64,000 nucleotides of DNA. It comes from Sphingomonas lycopersici. GTDB lineage: Bacteria > Pseudomonadota > Alphaproteobacteria > Sphingomonadales > Sphingomonadaceae. Within the stretch, counting starts at the first letter, position 1, and the number at the start of each line of letters is the position of its first letter. The stretch lies in NCBI RefSeq assembly GCF_026130605.1, contig NZ_JANFAU010000006.1:62001-126000 (forward strand), read 5' to 3'. The position numbers and the translations under genes were made by a program. This document shows, in pieces, positions 29,695-38,469 of the stretch. The notes under the pieces are model-generated. The model ran no database searches. It saw nothing but the letters and a program-made list of their open reading frames with translations, and was not told the origin of the DNA.

Positions 29695-32004
29695 GTGTCT
29701 GAGATTTATGCAAATTCAATCGAAGGACGAGAGAAGGGGGCGGAAAATGCTCCCAAAGTGTGCATAATCACTCGCACCAAGAATCGAGCAATATTGCTTC
29801 GTAGAGCTGCCGAAAGTGTTAAAAATCAGGTATTTCAAGATTATTGCTGGGTGGTTGTTAATGATGGCGGGGATAGGGAGGAAGTCGAGTCGATCCTGAG
29901 AGAGAGTGGTGTCGCTGAAGACAAGATTAAGCTCGTTTCTCACCCAATATCTGTGGGGATGGAGGCGGCGTCGAACGCTGGCGCGCGTTCGATGGATTCG
30001 GAATATCTTGTAATTCACGACGATGACGACAGTTGGGACCCGGAATTTCTTTTAAAGACGACTTCGTTTATGGAGGGACCAGGCGCGCGTCTTTTCGGCG
30101 GCGTCGTGACTTATTCCAATTACGTGTCCGAACTCATTCGAGACGACAAAGTAATCCAGCTTGCGGAGAAGCCATACCAAGGTAAGATCACCGGCGTTGA
30201 TCTTGATTCCATGATTGATAGGAATCTGTTCCCGCCGATTTCATTCCTCTTCCGCCGTGATATTTATAATATGGTTGGCGGCTTTGATGAGACATTGCCG
30301 GTTCTTGGCGACTGGTTATTCAACATGGAGTTCTTGCTGAGAGCCAATATCGGCGTAGTTCCGGAGTTTCTATCATTTTATCATCACAGGGACCGCTCCG
30401 AGCTGACGCCGTCGGAGTATAAGAACACCGTCGTCGATCAGGTTTCGACACACAGAGAATATACATCGATCACCCGAAATATCTTTCTGCGTCGTAACAT
30501 CAATCAATCCGCAATATCCCTGCGCTTGTCGTTGGCTGATCCCGGGCGGTCTGCTGGAGACGGAATCGAGCCCGGGGAGGGGCGGGCCGTAAATGCTCCG
30601 CCATCGCTTCAAATGCTATCGCGGGGGGATGGGGACCTTGCATGGGCTATTGGCGCAATCAACGCGGCTCTGGCGGATCGGCGTCTAAAGCAGCTCTTTA
30701 AGCACCGCAAATTGAGTCCATTGCCCCCTAATGCAACGTGGAGTCTCGCCCTGCCAGCTCTGCGCAAACTCAAGATCGCGCTGCCAACCCCAGCCGATTT
30801 CGACGAAGGCGCCTATTTACGTGCGAACCCCGACGTCGCTGCGGAGGTGAAAAAGGGCGCGCAGAAGTCAGGCTTCACGCACTATATCTTACACGGCCGG
30901 CACGAAGGGCGGGCGCGTCCCAGCGGAGAATATTCCGCGCAACCCGAGCAGCCTGGTTACGTGATCGGTAGCGAGCGGGCGTCCAGCCGCGTCAGACCGG
31001 TATTCAATAGTCCGATGATGTTACGTAGCAGCCAGCGTGCATCGGGCTTTGAGAAGGTCCTGCATGTTGCGCATCACGAATGGCACGGGATCCGTCAGGC
31101 GGTAGCTTATTGCCCTGGAAACAAGCTGCTCGTTCCGGCGGGAGAGTCCATTGATGAGGATGATAAGCGGGAGATTGCGGAAACCATATCTCGAATGGGA
31201 ATCGATAGGATCTGCATCCACGGCTATTCCGATAACGTAGACCTTCTCCTCCTCTACCTTCGATCCGCCCTTTCGCCGAACGTCAAATTTTACATGGTAA
31301 GCCATGTCACCACGGCGCAATTCGATAATCGCTTCGAGATGACGGTGATATCGAAGATCCTCAATCGGCTAAGATTTGGGGTTCTGTGCGGAGTTGCGTC
31401 GGTAAAACCAAATTTTCATCAAGTGATCGATGGATTTTGGAACGGAACCGTTATTAATTATGCACCGAACGTGCCCATGGCCCAGGGACGAAGGAGTTCC
31501 CGCGTGGAGGTGTATGCTCCACTCGACGTGGGTTGGCGCAAGAACCTGTTCACCAATATCCTGGCTGCGTCGCTGGCCAAGAACGTAGATGTCGTGAAAA
31601 CGGCCAATTTTCCGAATGGCCTTGAGGATATTCACGATATTCGGAAATTGCGTCTGGTTGGGTATCTCCGTGGGCATGACCTGCTCGATGAAATGGCGCG
31701 CAGTTCGTTGACCCTCATCGCTACCCTGGCCGAGTGTCAGCCAATGACTCAGTTGGAGAGTTTCGCGGTGGGCACTCCTGCGTTGACAGGGCCGCTAGAG
31801 GTCGTCGAATTCGCGAAGGATCCGCTGATTGATCTTTGTACGACCCACTTCCTCGACAATCCGGCGCTTCTCGCGCGTGACATCGAAAGGGTGGTCGACG
31901 TTTTGCGCAGCGATCCGGCAGGTATGGAGCAGATGATAGCCGATCATCTGAGTCGGCGACATGCGATTGCAACGCGGAACTATGCAGATTTTCTGGAGCT
32001 CTAA
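29695..32004 (+). CDS. Large bimodular glycosyltransferase: GT2 + EGR-motif linker + GT4-like domain
   Basis: A 769-aa protein with GTG start 29695. Residues 20-235 form a GT2 (GT-A) domain with KVCIITRTKNRAILLRRA, DYCWVVVNDGG, the acidic HDDDDSWDPEF (DxD) and VGGFDETLPVLGDW. A linker at about 366-408 contains YLRANPDVAAEV and HYILHGRHEGRARPSG, a short repeat seen in many bacterial surface-glycan proteins. Residues 450-769 look like a GT4/GT-B half with LRLVGYLRGHDLLDEMARS and ECQPMTQLESFAVGTPAL. It is AT-richer than the flanking core genes. It probably adds two sugars during capsule assembly. Confidence 0.78.
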   Translation: MSEIYANSIEGREKGAENAPKVCIITRTKNRAILLRRAAESVKNQVFQDYCWVVVNDGGDREEVESILRESGVAEDKIKLVSHPISVGMEAASNAGARSMDSEYLVIHDDDDSWDPEFLLKTTSFMEGPGARLFGGVVTYSNYVSELIRDDKVIQLAEKPYQGKITGVDLDSMIDRNLFPPISFLFRRDIYNMVGGFDETLPVLGDWLFNMEFLLRANIGVVPEFLSFYHHRDRSELTPSEYKNTVVDQVSTHREYTSITRNIFLRRNINQSAISLRLSLADPGRSAGDGIEPGEGRAVNAPPSLQMLSRGDGDLAWAIGAINAALADRRLKQLFKHRKLSPLPPNATWSLALPALRKLKIALPTPADFDEGAYLRANPDVAAEVKKGAQKSGFTHYILHGRHEGRARPSGEYSAQPEQPGYVIGSERASSRVRPVFNSPMMLRSSQRASGFEKVLHVAHHEWHGIRQAVAYCPGNKLLVPAGESIDEDDKREIAETISRMGIDRICIHGYSDNVDLLLLYLRSALSPNVKFYMVSHVTTAQFDNRFEMTVISKILNRLRFGVLCGVASVKPNFHQVIDGFWNGTVINYAPNVPMAQGRRSSRVEVYAPLDVGWRKNLFTNILAASLAKNVDVVKTANFPNGLEDIHDIRKLRLVGYLRGHDLLDEMARSSLTLIATLAECQPMTQLESFAVGTPALTGPLEVVEFAKDPLIDLCTTHFLDNPALLARDIERVVDVLRSDPAGMEQMIADHLSRRHAIATRNYADFLEL

Positions 32005-32010
32005 AGACTA

Positions 32011-34557
32011 ATGTCTAAATCTAAAGTTTCCGTCTGCTTCGTCACCAACGAACTATATCCGCTCGGGCCCGGTGGCATTGGGCGGATGCTCTATAACTTC
32101 GCGAAGCACAATGAGGATATCGGATTTCCGGCGGATTTGCATTTCTTGATTCCCCGGTCGCTGATCGAAGCGAATGCTGATGGATGGAATCTCCTTCAAT
32201 CGGCGTTCGAGAACATCGCGACAATTCACGTATGTCCTAATTTGTCGTCGAGCCCTGTGCCAATTGCCCAGCTGCTTGCAAAGGCGGAGGCCTATCCCTG
32301 GACGGGCGAGTGGCTCTTCGCGGACTCCTATCGCTACTACCTTGGCCTCCTCGCGGCCGAACAGGCGCGAGGCGGACCGTTCGACATCATCGAATTTCCT
32401 GATTTCGGCGGGTGGGCGGTTGCCAGTATCGAGGCGAAGCGGGCGGGGTTGGCCTTCTCCAACAGCCTTATTTCGGCCCGGGTCCATTCCACGCAGGGCG
32501 TACTTTATGGTGTGGAAAGGTTCGCCTACGATCCCGGCCACTGGGCCGGTATCATGTTTGATGCCGAGCGGCACCTATTCGCCAATGCGGACCTTATCGT
32601 CGGGCATGATCCCGAGATCATGAAGTACACGGCGAAGCATTACGGCCTTGAGGAGAGGTGGGAAGGGCGTTCGATTCTCGAATTCCCGCCGATTTTCGTT
32701 AATGTCACGCCCAGTGCATATGAGCGAGCCGATAGAATTGTGCTTGCTCATGATGAAGAAGACTCGATTGATTTCATTTTTTCGTCGAGGCTTCAACCCG
32801 TGAAGCGGCCGGATATTTTTATTCGGGCAGCGATTTTATTTCTTGAAAATTTTGTCGCCTATAAGGGTGTTTTCCGATTGGTATGCGCGGGATGGGACAG
32901 CTCTTTTGTGAGCGCTCTTAAATCCCTGGTGCCCGAAGGATTTTCCGATAGAATTTTGTTTATCGAAAGAGCATCCAAAGAAGAGCGGCAATACTATATT
33001 GATAAATCGATCGTGGTTGTACCGTCTGATTATGAGAGTCTTTGTTTGTTCGCGTTCGAAGCCGCGATCGCGGGCCGGAAGGTGATCTTGAACGGCGCAT
33101 GCCCGGCTTTTGGAAATGGATTTCGCTGGCGCAACGGCGAAAACTGCCTGTTGTTCGACGGTTCGGTGGAATCCCTTACGGAGGCCCTGCACGAGGCCTT
33201 GTCGTGGCGCCCCCGTTCGGTCGTCGAGGTCGCTCCCGATCAGCCCTACTGGCTTGGTGACGCGAGCTTGCGAGTCAAGTCGCCCGCCTCTTCAGGCGAG
33301 TGCGCGAGCGATATTGCTGTTGTGTGCTATGGCATAGAATCTTCTGGAGAATTTTTTAGGCATTTCGATCTCGCCTGCCAGATCGAGGACGAGCTAAAAG
33401 GAACTGATGTAAAATACGATATTTTCTTTCAGTTACCCGGCGGCAGTTTCTCTCCCGAAAGCCCTGAGGCGGAAATCGTGCGTGAGAAAGGCTGGGAAGT
33501 CGTATTCTCGTCGGGGAACCGAGAGTGCCCGGAGATGTTTGGCCGGCGCCTGAAAAAACTCGGTAAGTCATTGATTTTTCTTTTTCCTTTTGGATTCGAG
33601 GCTAATCGCTCATTTATCTCGTCGGCGATAAGAATGTTCCGAGAAGACTCGTCTCTAGCGATCGTGAGTGGGCATATTGAACTGGTGGACCCGCATAGCG
33701 GTAGAAGCGACTATCTTCGGTCTTACGCCGGAGAGGCGCCGTCCACGGCGCTACTGTCGAGCCGCGTTGCGCCGGCTTTGTGCGCTATGCGCTCCGATGT
33801 GCTGAGTCGCGTTCCCTTCGATGCGCTAGCGGGTTCGTTGTGGTTCGAGGTTTTTGCGCGGACCTGCGCACTACGGGGAGAAAGAATCGCCATCATGCCG
33901 ACGCTGGCCGGAACGTTGGATCCGTTCGCGCGCCGTCGGCTTGAGACAACGAAGAGAATCTCGGCGGGTCTGCTCGATCAAATGGGTCTTGCGGCCGGTT
34001 GGAAGGCTCGTTTGCTCAGTATTGACCCGGTTCAGATCCCGGCGGAGTCCGATGGTCGTCCCATTTCCTACAATGGGGGTAAACTGCGACAAATCTTTCG
34101 GATCAACCCGCGGGGACGGGCACATTCGTGGGAACCCGTTGGCTGGCAGAGCGATGCGAATGGCGCGCTCGTGCATCCGCTTGACGGGGAAATCACGGTT
34201 GGAGAGATATCGGGCCCCTATAGACGGGTCAGTAGTATCACAGCTCATGTTCGCAATGACGACGACAGTAATGACGGCGCGGAGGTCGCAATTGGCTTGG
34301 CTCGGTATGAGCTTGGTGTCGAACAAATAATGAGAGCGATTGAAGGTGACGACCTTGTAGAGGGGATAGTTGTTAGCGACTGGGTAAATCTGGAGCGTAG
34401 TACTTCGGTCGATATCAATCTGTCTTGCTACGGAGTAAGCAAAGGCGGGGATAAGATCTTGCTTATCAGTAGGCCGGTAAAAAATAGTTCTGGAGAGAAC
34501 TCTAAAATTGTTTTCTTAAGCATCGACTTGCATTTTAACAGCTTAAGTATCGGCTGA
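32011..34557 (+). CDS. Large glycosyltransferase: GT4 domain plus C-terminal GT-A-like region
   Basis: An 848-aa protein from ATG 32011, 6 bp after the previous gene. The N-terminal GT-B fold (1-420) opens with VSVCFVTNELYPLGPGGIGRM and contains FSSRLQPVKRPDIFI and the nucleotide-sugar-binding VVPSDYESLCLFAFEAAIAG (E-x7-E motif). After a linker at about residue 430, SDIAVVCYGIESSGEFF and later DVLSRVPFDALAGSLWFEVF suggest a degenerate GT-A-like module. The last 130 residues match nothing I recognise. Probably part of the same assembly step as its upstream neighbour. Codon use is clearly looser than in the core genes. Confidence 0.75.
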   Translation: MSKSKVSVCFVTNELYPLGPGGIGRMLYNFAKHNEDIGFPADLHFLIPRSLIEANADGWNLLQSAFENIATIHVCPNLSSSPVPIAQLLAKAEAYPWTGEWLFADSYRYYLGLLAAEQARGGPFDIIEFPDFGGWAVASIEAKRAGLAFSNSLISARVHSTQGVLYGVERFAYDPGHWAGIMFDAERHLFANADLIVGHDPEIMKYTAKHYGLEERWEGRSILEFPPIFVNVTPSAYERADRIVLAHDEEDSIDFIFSSRLQPVKRPDIFIRAAILFLENFVAYKGVFRLVCAGWDSSFVSALKSLVPEGFSDRILFIERASKEERQYYIDKSIVVVPSDYESLCLFAFEAAIAGRKVILNGACPAFGNGFRWRNGENCLLFDGSVESLTEALHEALSWRPRSVVEVAPDQPYWLGDASLRVKSPASSGECASDIAVVCYGIESSGEFFRHFDLACQIEDELKGTDVKYDIFFQLPGGSFSPESPEAEIVREKGWEVVFSSGNRECPEMFGRRLKKLGKSLIFLFPFGFEANRSFISSAIRMFREDSSLAIVSGHIELVDPHSGRSDYLRSYAGEAPSTALLSSRVAPALCAMRSDVLSRVPFDALAGSLWFEVFARTCALRGERIAIMPTLAGTLDPFARRRLETTKRISAGLLDQMGLAAGWKARLLSIDPVQIPAESDGRPISYNGGKLRQIFRINPRGRAHSWEPVGWQSDANGALVHPLDGEITVGEISGPYRRVSSITAHVRNDDDSNDGAEVAIGLARYELGVEQIMRAIEGDDLVEGIVVSDWVNLERSTSVDINLSCYGVSKGGDKILLISRPVKNSSGENSKIVFLSIDLHFNSLSIG

Positions 34558-34806
34558 ATATTAAGAGGATTGCGACATGGATTTAATTCACGAAAGCTGG
34601 AGTTTGATGCTTTGCCTGCGGTAGGTGAGCAAGCCGCCGACGAGGCCGCGCAATATTATCACCGTGGTCAGGGTCAGTCGTTGATTTCTCGTATCGAATT
34701 TGCCTTAAGCGTTGCGATGAAGGGCTGACAGAATTTGACCTGGCTCACATGTCTCCCTGATTTCGTTCAAGTGCGATTGGAATCTGGTCCGATGGAAGGA
34801 CGGACG

Positions 34807-35082
34807 ATGAAGCGAACGAGATTCACAGAAGGGCGGATTATTGCGGTGCTGAAGGAGGTCGAGGCGGGCTCCAAGGCCGCCGAACTGGCCCGACGGCATG
34901 GCGTGTCGGAAGCGACTATTTACAACCGGAAAGTCAAGTATGACAGGCTTGAGGAGTCCGAAGCGAAGCGACTACGCGCGCTCGAGAACGAGAACGCCAG
35001 GCTCGAACGGTTGCTGGTTGATGCGATGCCCGACAATGCTGGCCTGAAGAATCTTTACGTCAGAATTGGTGAGGCCCGCTGA
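34807..35082 (+). pseudogene. IS3-family transposase OrfA, frameshifted at its end
   Basis: A 91-codon frame from ATG 34807 (MKRTRFTEGRIIAVLKEVEAG; ATG 34792 is also in frame). The HTH segment AAELARRHGVSEATIYNRKVKY and leucine-zipper-like SEAKRLRALENENARLERLL are typical of OrfA in the IS407-like group. The family ending DNAALKDLL..KW is replaced by DNAGLKNLYVRIGEAR. The bases TTGGTGA in another frame suggest the original W-stop, so a late frameshift has occurred. Confidence 0.75.
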
Positions 35083-35199
35083 GGGCGAGAGGCGGTCGCT
35101 CATCTCTGAGTGCATTGCGGGTGAGTGAGCGGCGGTCGCACCGCGTCACCGGCGCTGACCGGAAGAGCGTGCGTTACCGGTCGCACCGGAACGATGATG
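35069..35199 (+). pseudogene. IS3-family transposase OrfB, 5' fragment
   Basis: Reading EAVAHL-stop-VHCG and then VSERRSHRVTGADRKSVRYRSHR reproduces the conserved OrfB start (REAVAHL..GVSERRACRVIGADRTSVRYRSRR). It carries an internal stop, so it was already dead or died since. It is cut by the IS66 element exactly at the codons for NDDG and continues at 36632. Confidence 0.75.
35192..35199 (+). repeat. IS66 target-site duplication, left copy (CGATGATG)
   Basis: The 8 bases before the IS66 left end equal the 8 bases after its right end (36632-36639). Eight-base duplications are typical of the IS66 family. Confidence 0.9.
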
Positions 35200-35363
35200 G
35201 TAACCGAACGGCTGAGACCGCCTGCCGGAGGGTGGGTTGAGTGGGTAAGAGACGTCCATAAGGACGTCGATATGGACGTCCTGAGCGAGAGCGAGGGCCG
35301 TCTGCGGAGATATTGGGCCGGGAAGGCAAAACCCTTGCCCGTCCCAATAAAGCAGGCGCCGAT

Positions 35364-36320
35364 ATTCCGCGCAGCACACTTGCCGATTGGTGTGGCCGCT
35401 CGATGCGGGCCCTGCAGCCCGTGATCGACCAGATCGAGGCATCGGTCCTGGGCAGCGACGTCCTGCACGCCGACGACACACCCATCCGCGTGCTGGCTCC
35501 GGAACGCGCCAGGGGTATCGGCAAGGGTGTCAAGCAAGGCCGCATCTGGGTCTACGTCTGTGATCAGCGCCCCTGGGCCGGCGTCGCCCCGCCCGGGGGC
35601 GTCTATCGCTATGCGCCCAGCTGGAATGCACAGCACGTCCAGGACCATCTTCGCGATGCGCGCGGTATTCTCCAGGCCGACGCCTACAAGGGCTATTCGA
35701 AGCTCTACGAACCCGGCGCGGATGCGAACCCGCGCTTCCGCGAGGCCGCCTGCTTTGCCCATTGGCGACGCGATTTCCACGACGTCTGGGTGTCGCAAAA
35801 ATCCGAGATCGCACACGAGGCACTCGAGCGTATCGGGCAGCTCTATGACATCGAGCGCGAGATCACCGGCAAGCCCGCCGATATCCGTCGGGCCGTGCGC
35901 CAGGAACTGAGCAAGCCGAAGCTCGGGGCCCTGCAGACCTGGGCCGAGACGCAGCTCACCCGGATCCCGGGCAAAGGCGATCTCGCCAAGGCCTTTCGCT
36001 GTGGCCTCGGTCGCTGGCACGCTTTCAGCCTGTTTCTGGACGATGGCCGCGTCGCCATCGACAACAATGCCGCCGAACGTGCTGTCAGGCCCATATGCCT
36101 GGGAAAGAAGAACTGGCTGTTCGCCGGTTCCGAGGCCGGCGCCGAAACCCTCGCGCGCGCCATGACGCTCATCGAAAGCGCCAAGATGAATGGCCTCGAT
36201 CCCCAAGCCTACATCACCGACCTGCTCAATCGCATCCACGACCACAAGATCAACAGGATCGCTGAATTACTCCCCTGGAACTGGGCACCGCTGACCGTCC
36301 CGCAAGCACTGGCCGCCTGA
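35364..36320 (+). pseudogene. IS66 transposase (TnpC), N-terminally truncated
   Basis: From [20 protein letters not shown] to the normal C-terminus ([12 protein letters not shown]) the frame is intact. The acidic catalytic residues of the IS66 DDE domain are visible in [26 protein letters not shown] and [12 protein letters not shown]. The zinc-binding and helix-turn-helix N-terminal domains are deleted; the breakpoint is around 35360. The stop overlaps the ATG of the next small gene. Confidence 0.88.
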
Positions 36321-36616
36321 TGGCCACGGTCACCTACGTCCTCACCCTCGATTATGTCGCCAGGATACTCGACGAGGACGTGGAATTGCTGGAAGCCATC
36401 GTCTCGAATGGCGACAACCTGACCTACGGCACCATCATCCGCGTCTGTACCGGCCCCGACGAGACCATCACCGCGCTAACCGATCACGGCGTCGATGAGT
36501 TGACGGACATGCTCAGCCAAGCGCGTCTCACCACCAACACCTGGCACCAGTTCCTTGATGACTTCGTCGACGATCCCGAACTCGCCAACCGCCTCAAGGC
36601 ACAGGCATCGCAGTAG
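36320..36616 (+). CDS. Small IS66-associated passenger protein
   Basis: A 98-aa acidic protein (MATVTYVLTLDYVARILDED) whose ATG overlaps the tnpC stop and which ends 15 bp before the IS66 right end. It lies inside the element, so it travels with it. Proteins like this accompany IS66 transposases in sphingomonads, but I know of no function. No membrane segment or HTH is obvious. Confidence 0.7.
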   Translation: MATVTYVLTLDYVARILDEDVELLEAIVSNGDNLTYGTIIRVCTGPDETITALTDHGVDELTDMLSQARLTTNTWHQFLDDFVDDPELANRLKAQASQ

Positions 36617-36631
36617 CAATCGGTCGGTTAC

Positions 36632-36639
36632 CGATGATG
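36632..36639 (+). repeat. IS66 target-site duplication, right copy (CGATGATG)
   Basis: An exact copy of the 8 bases at 35192-35199, immediately outside the IS66 right terminus (GGTCGGTTAC). Confidence 0.9.
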
Positions 36640-37030
36640 GCGAGCGTCGACCGAAGCTGCACGAACTCGCCCAGCAGCGCGGTCGGTTCGCCTCTCGTCG
36701 GCTACACATCCCTCGGCGGGAAGGGCGTGCTGATCAATTGCAAGAAGGCCCGGCGACGTTACCAGGACGAGAAGTTGATGGGATTCGGCGCCGTGCAATA
36801 GGTGCGCGGGTACCGGATTCGGCGCTGGTGTTGCCCAATCGGCGCTGGAGCCCGGATTTCGTGCACGATCAGATCGCGACGAGGCGTCGGTTCCGGGGCT
36901 TGAACACTGCCGCCGACGCGCCCCGGGAACAATACCTGACACCTCGATCTCGGGATGGAGGGGCGTGCGGGAGCGGGCCGAGCTGATCGCCGAGCCGGGC
37001 AAACCCGGCATGACCGTCGGCGACTTCGGG
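36632..37030 (+). pseudogene. IS3-family transposase OrfB, 3' fragments
   Basis: Directly after the target duplication the frame continues the cut OrfB: GERRPKLHELAQQRGRFASRRLHI, then after frameshifts PNRRWSPDFVHDQIATRRRF (DDE region, catalytic D in WSPDFV) and LIAEPGKPGMTVGD. Similarity is lost after about 37030. It joins the fragment ending at 35199 if the IS66 and one duplication copy are removed. Confidence 0.75.
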
Positions 37031-37268
37031 CGCCGGCGCCCCGTCGCCTGCCGCCTGACCGGGAGCCAATCACCGCCTGCGGCGGGCTCGCCGGACGGCA
37101 ACAAATCCAGGTTGTCGCCGGGACTGCGACGGCCGTTATGCCTGGGCCGAAGACCAGGGGCTTCCCTGCGTCTATCAGCTCGCCGATCACCGGCATTTGA
37201 TGAAAATGCCAGCCGGACCTTTCTTGACGCGGTCCGCTACTCAATGCGCAGAAAAGGCGATGCGGTGT

Positions 37269-38183
37269 TCAGATGTAATCCGATATCGTGCCGAGTTGGT
37301 CGCGATGGATAAAAAGTTTATTGGTCCCCGTCGGCCGATCCATCAACCGACCGCTATCTTCGTCGATATGCTTCATGTGATATTCAGAACCGAATAAATC
37401 CAAAACGCTGCCGATACTCTCGGTGTCCAATATCTCTACAATCGCAATCGGATGATCGCGTGCTATTACCTCCCTCATTCCTTTCAGGACTTCAATTTCG
37501 AACCCTTCGACATCGATCTTTATCAAATCGACCCGGTCGAAATTTGAATCTATAACAATCTGCTTGCGATAAACTTCCTGATTACCGAGAAGGTGATCAA
37601 GGCTGATAACTGGAACCTTCTCGGTAAACCACGGATCGGAAATGTGCGTGTTAAGAAAGCTCTCGCCGCTCGCCATTACGTAGACGCCCGAAGGATGACG
37701 AAGCTCAAGCTCTCCCAGTTCCATCCCGAGTCCAAAACGCATTGGGGATATCCGGCTGTCTAATTCGTTGCCAAATATATTAACGAGCAAACGGCTGTAT
37801 GTAACAAACGACGGTTCAAATGCCATTACCCGACAGGAGGGATTGGCGGTTGCCGCAGCTAAGGAAAATACGCCTGTGAAGGCGCCCACATCAAAGACCC
37901 ACTCCGATCTTTTTGAAAGATGGCACCAAAGCTTCAGCGTTCCTGTTTCGAAACTTGCGGGTCCTGCATACATATAGTGACCGGCCACCACGTCATCCGC
38001 ATTCGTAAACATTACGAATGAATCTTCGCCTTTTGCTGCCTGGCAATTCACAAATCCCCGATAGCGCAGTTTCTCGTTACAGGACGGCACCTCTGAAGCT
38101 GAAAATCGCTGGAATCTCGTGGCCTCAACGGCCATCAAATTCCTGGCAGCAAAATCAACGTAATCCATTTTTCTATCTTTCAT
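37269..38183 (-). CDS. FkbM family methyltransferase
   Basis: A 304-aa protein from ATG 38183 (ATG 38168 also possible). The Rossmann SAM-binding motif WVFDVGAFTGVFSLAAA and the FkbM-specific DLIKIDVEGFEIEVLKGM are clear. FkbM proteins O-methylate sugars or polyketides, and many act in surface glycan loci. Here it is downstream of kpsE-kpsM-kpsT on the same strand after a 286-bp gap, so a sugar-methylating role in capsule synthesis is plausible. Composition is lower in GC than core genes. Confidence 0.88.
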   Translation of the reverse strand: MKDRKMDYVDFAARNLMAVEATRFQRFSASEVPSCNEKLRYRGFVNCQAAKGEDSFVMFTNADDVVAGHYMYAGPASFETGTLKLWCHLSKRSEWVFDVGAFTGVFSLAAATANPSCRVMAFEPSFVTYSRLLVNIFGNELDSRISPMRFGLGMELGELELRHPSGVYVMASGESFLNTHISDPWFTEKVPVISLDHLLGNQEVYRKQIVIDSNFDRVDLIKIDVEGFEIEVLKGMREVIARDHPIAIVEILDTESIGSVLDLFGSEYHMKHIDEDSGRLMDRPTGTNKLFIHRDQLGTISDYI

Positions 38184-38469
38184 TTTCCTGGACCGAGGTT
38201 GTGCTCAGCGCCGCGCTGCGATGCGTCAAACCGATCCCGTTCAGTTGCATAAAGTGCAACTGTTCATCCGCTTCGTTGGAGTTCCGCGTGCATGGGATCC
38301 TCGTAACGCGTCCGGGCCGGTTGCCGTTGGCGAGGCGAACGCAGCACATCGGTGTCTTGAGGTCAACCTACCTTCGCAAACCGTGTTGCGGCTTGATCGC
38401 GTCGATTTCACGAGCGGCCGTCACCTAGCGGGCGTTCGGCTCTAGCGTCCGACGCCGCCGGGAACGGGG
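38184..38469. other. Intergenic region between kpsT and the FkbM gene
   Basis: About 290 bp. A + strand frame (38221-38445) ends in VLRLDRVDFTSGRHLAGVRL, which looks coding-like but matches nothing I recognise; it may be a fragment of a lost gene. No terminator or palindrome is evident. Confidence 0.35.

Larger units (their letters stand above)
35200..36631 (+). mobile_element. Internally deleted IS66-family element
   Basis: 1432 bp bounded by imperfect inverted repeats: GTAACCGAACGGCTGAGACC at the left, and on the right a terminus whose complement begins GTAACCGACCGATTGC. It is flanked by an 8-bp duplication. Complete IS66 elements are about 2.5 kb with tnpA, tnpB and tnpC. Here tnpA, tnpB and the N-terminal third of tnpC are gone while both ends are retained. 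The element is probably non-autonomous and would need an IS66 transposase in trans. Confidence 0.88.
34729..37050 (+). mobile_element. Decayed IS3-family (IS407-like group) element, interrupted by an IS66 element
   Basis: The orfA-like reading frame (34807-35082) and orfB fragments on either side of the IS66 insertion (35069-35199 and 36632-37030) are colinear with an IS3 element. Stop codons and frameshifts are present in orfB. I cannot identify matching terminal inverted repeats; the right end seems lost or diverged, so both outer limits are approximate. Confidence 0.7.

Noticed and set aside
29384..29702. Short + strand frames before the large GT2 gene
   Set aside because: They contain the repeat-like remnant, lack a ribosome binding site and show no conserved motif.
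35260..35290. Repeated GGACGTC units as a CRISPR-like or operator array
   Set aside because: Three irregular copies within 30 bp at the IS66 left end, without spacers; part of the IS end region only.
35125..35424. Gene starting near the IS66 left end
   Set aside because: It overlaps the IS3 OrfB remnant and the IS66 terminus and reads through the deletion junction; no motif supports it.
37050..37268. Possible gene remnant after the IS3 fragments
   Set aside because: Both strands give only short frames; no similarity I can name, and the IS3 right end cannot be located.
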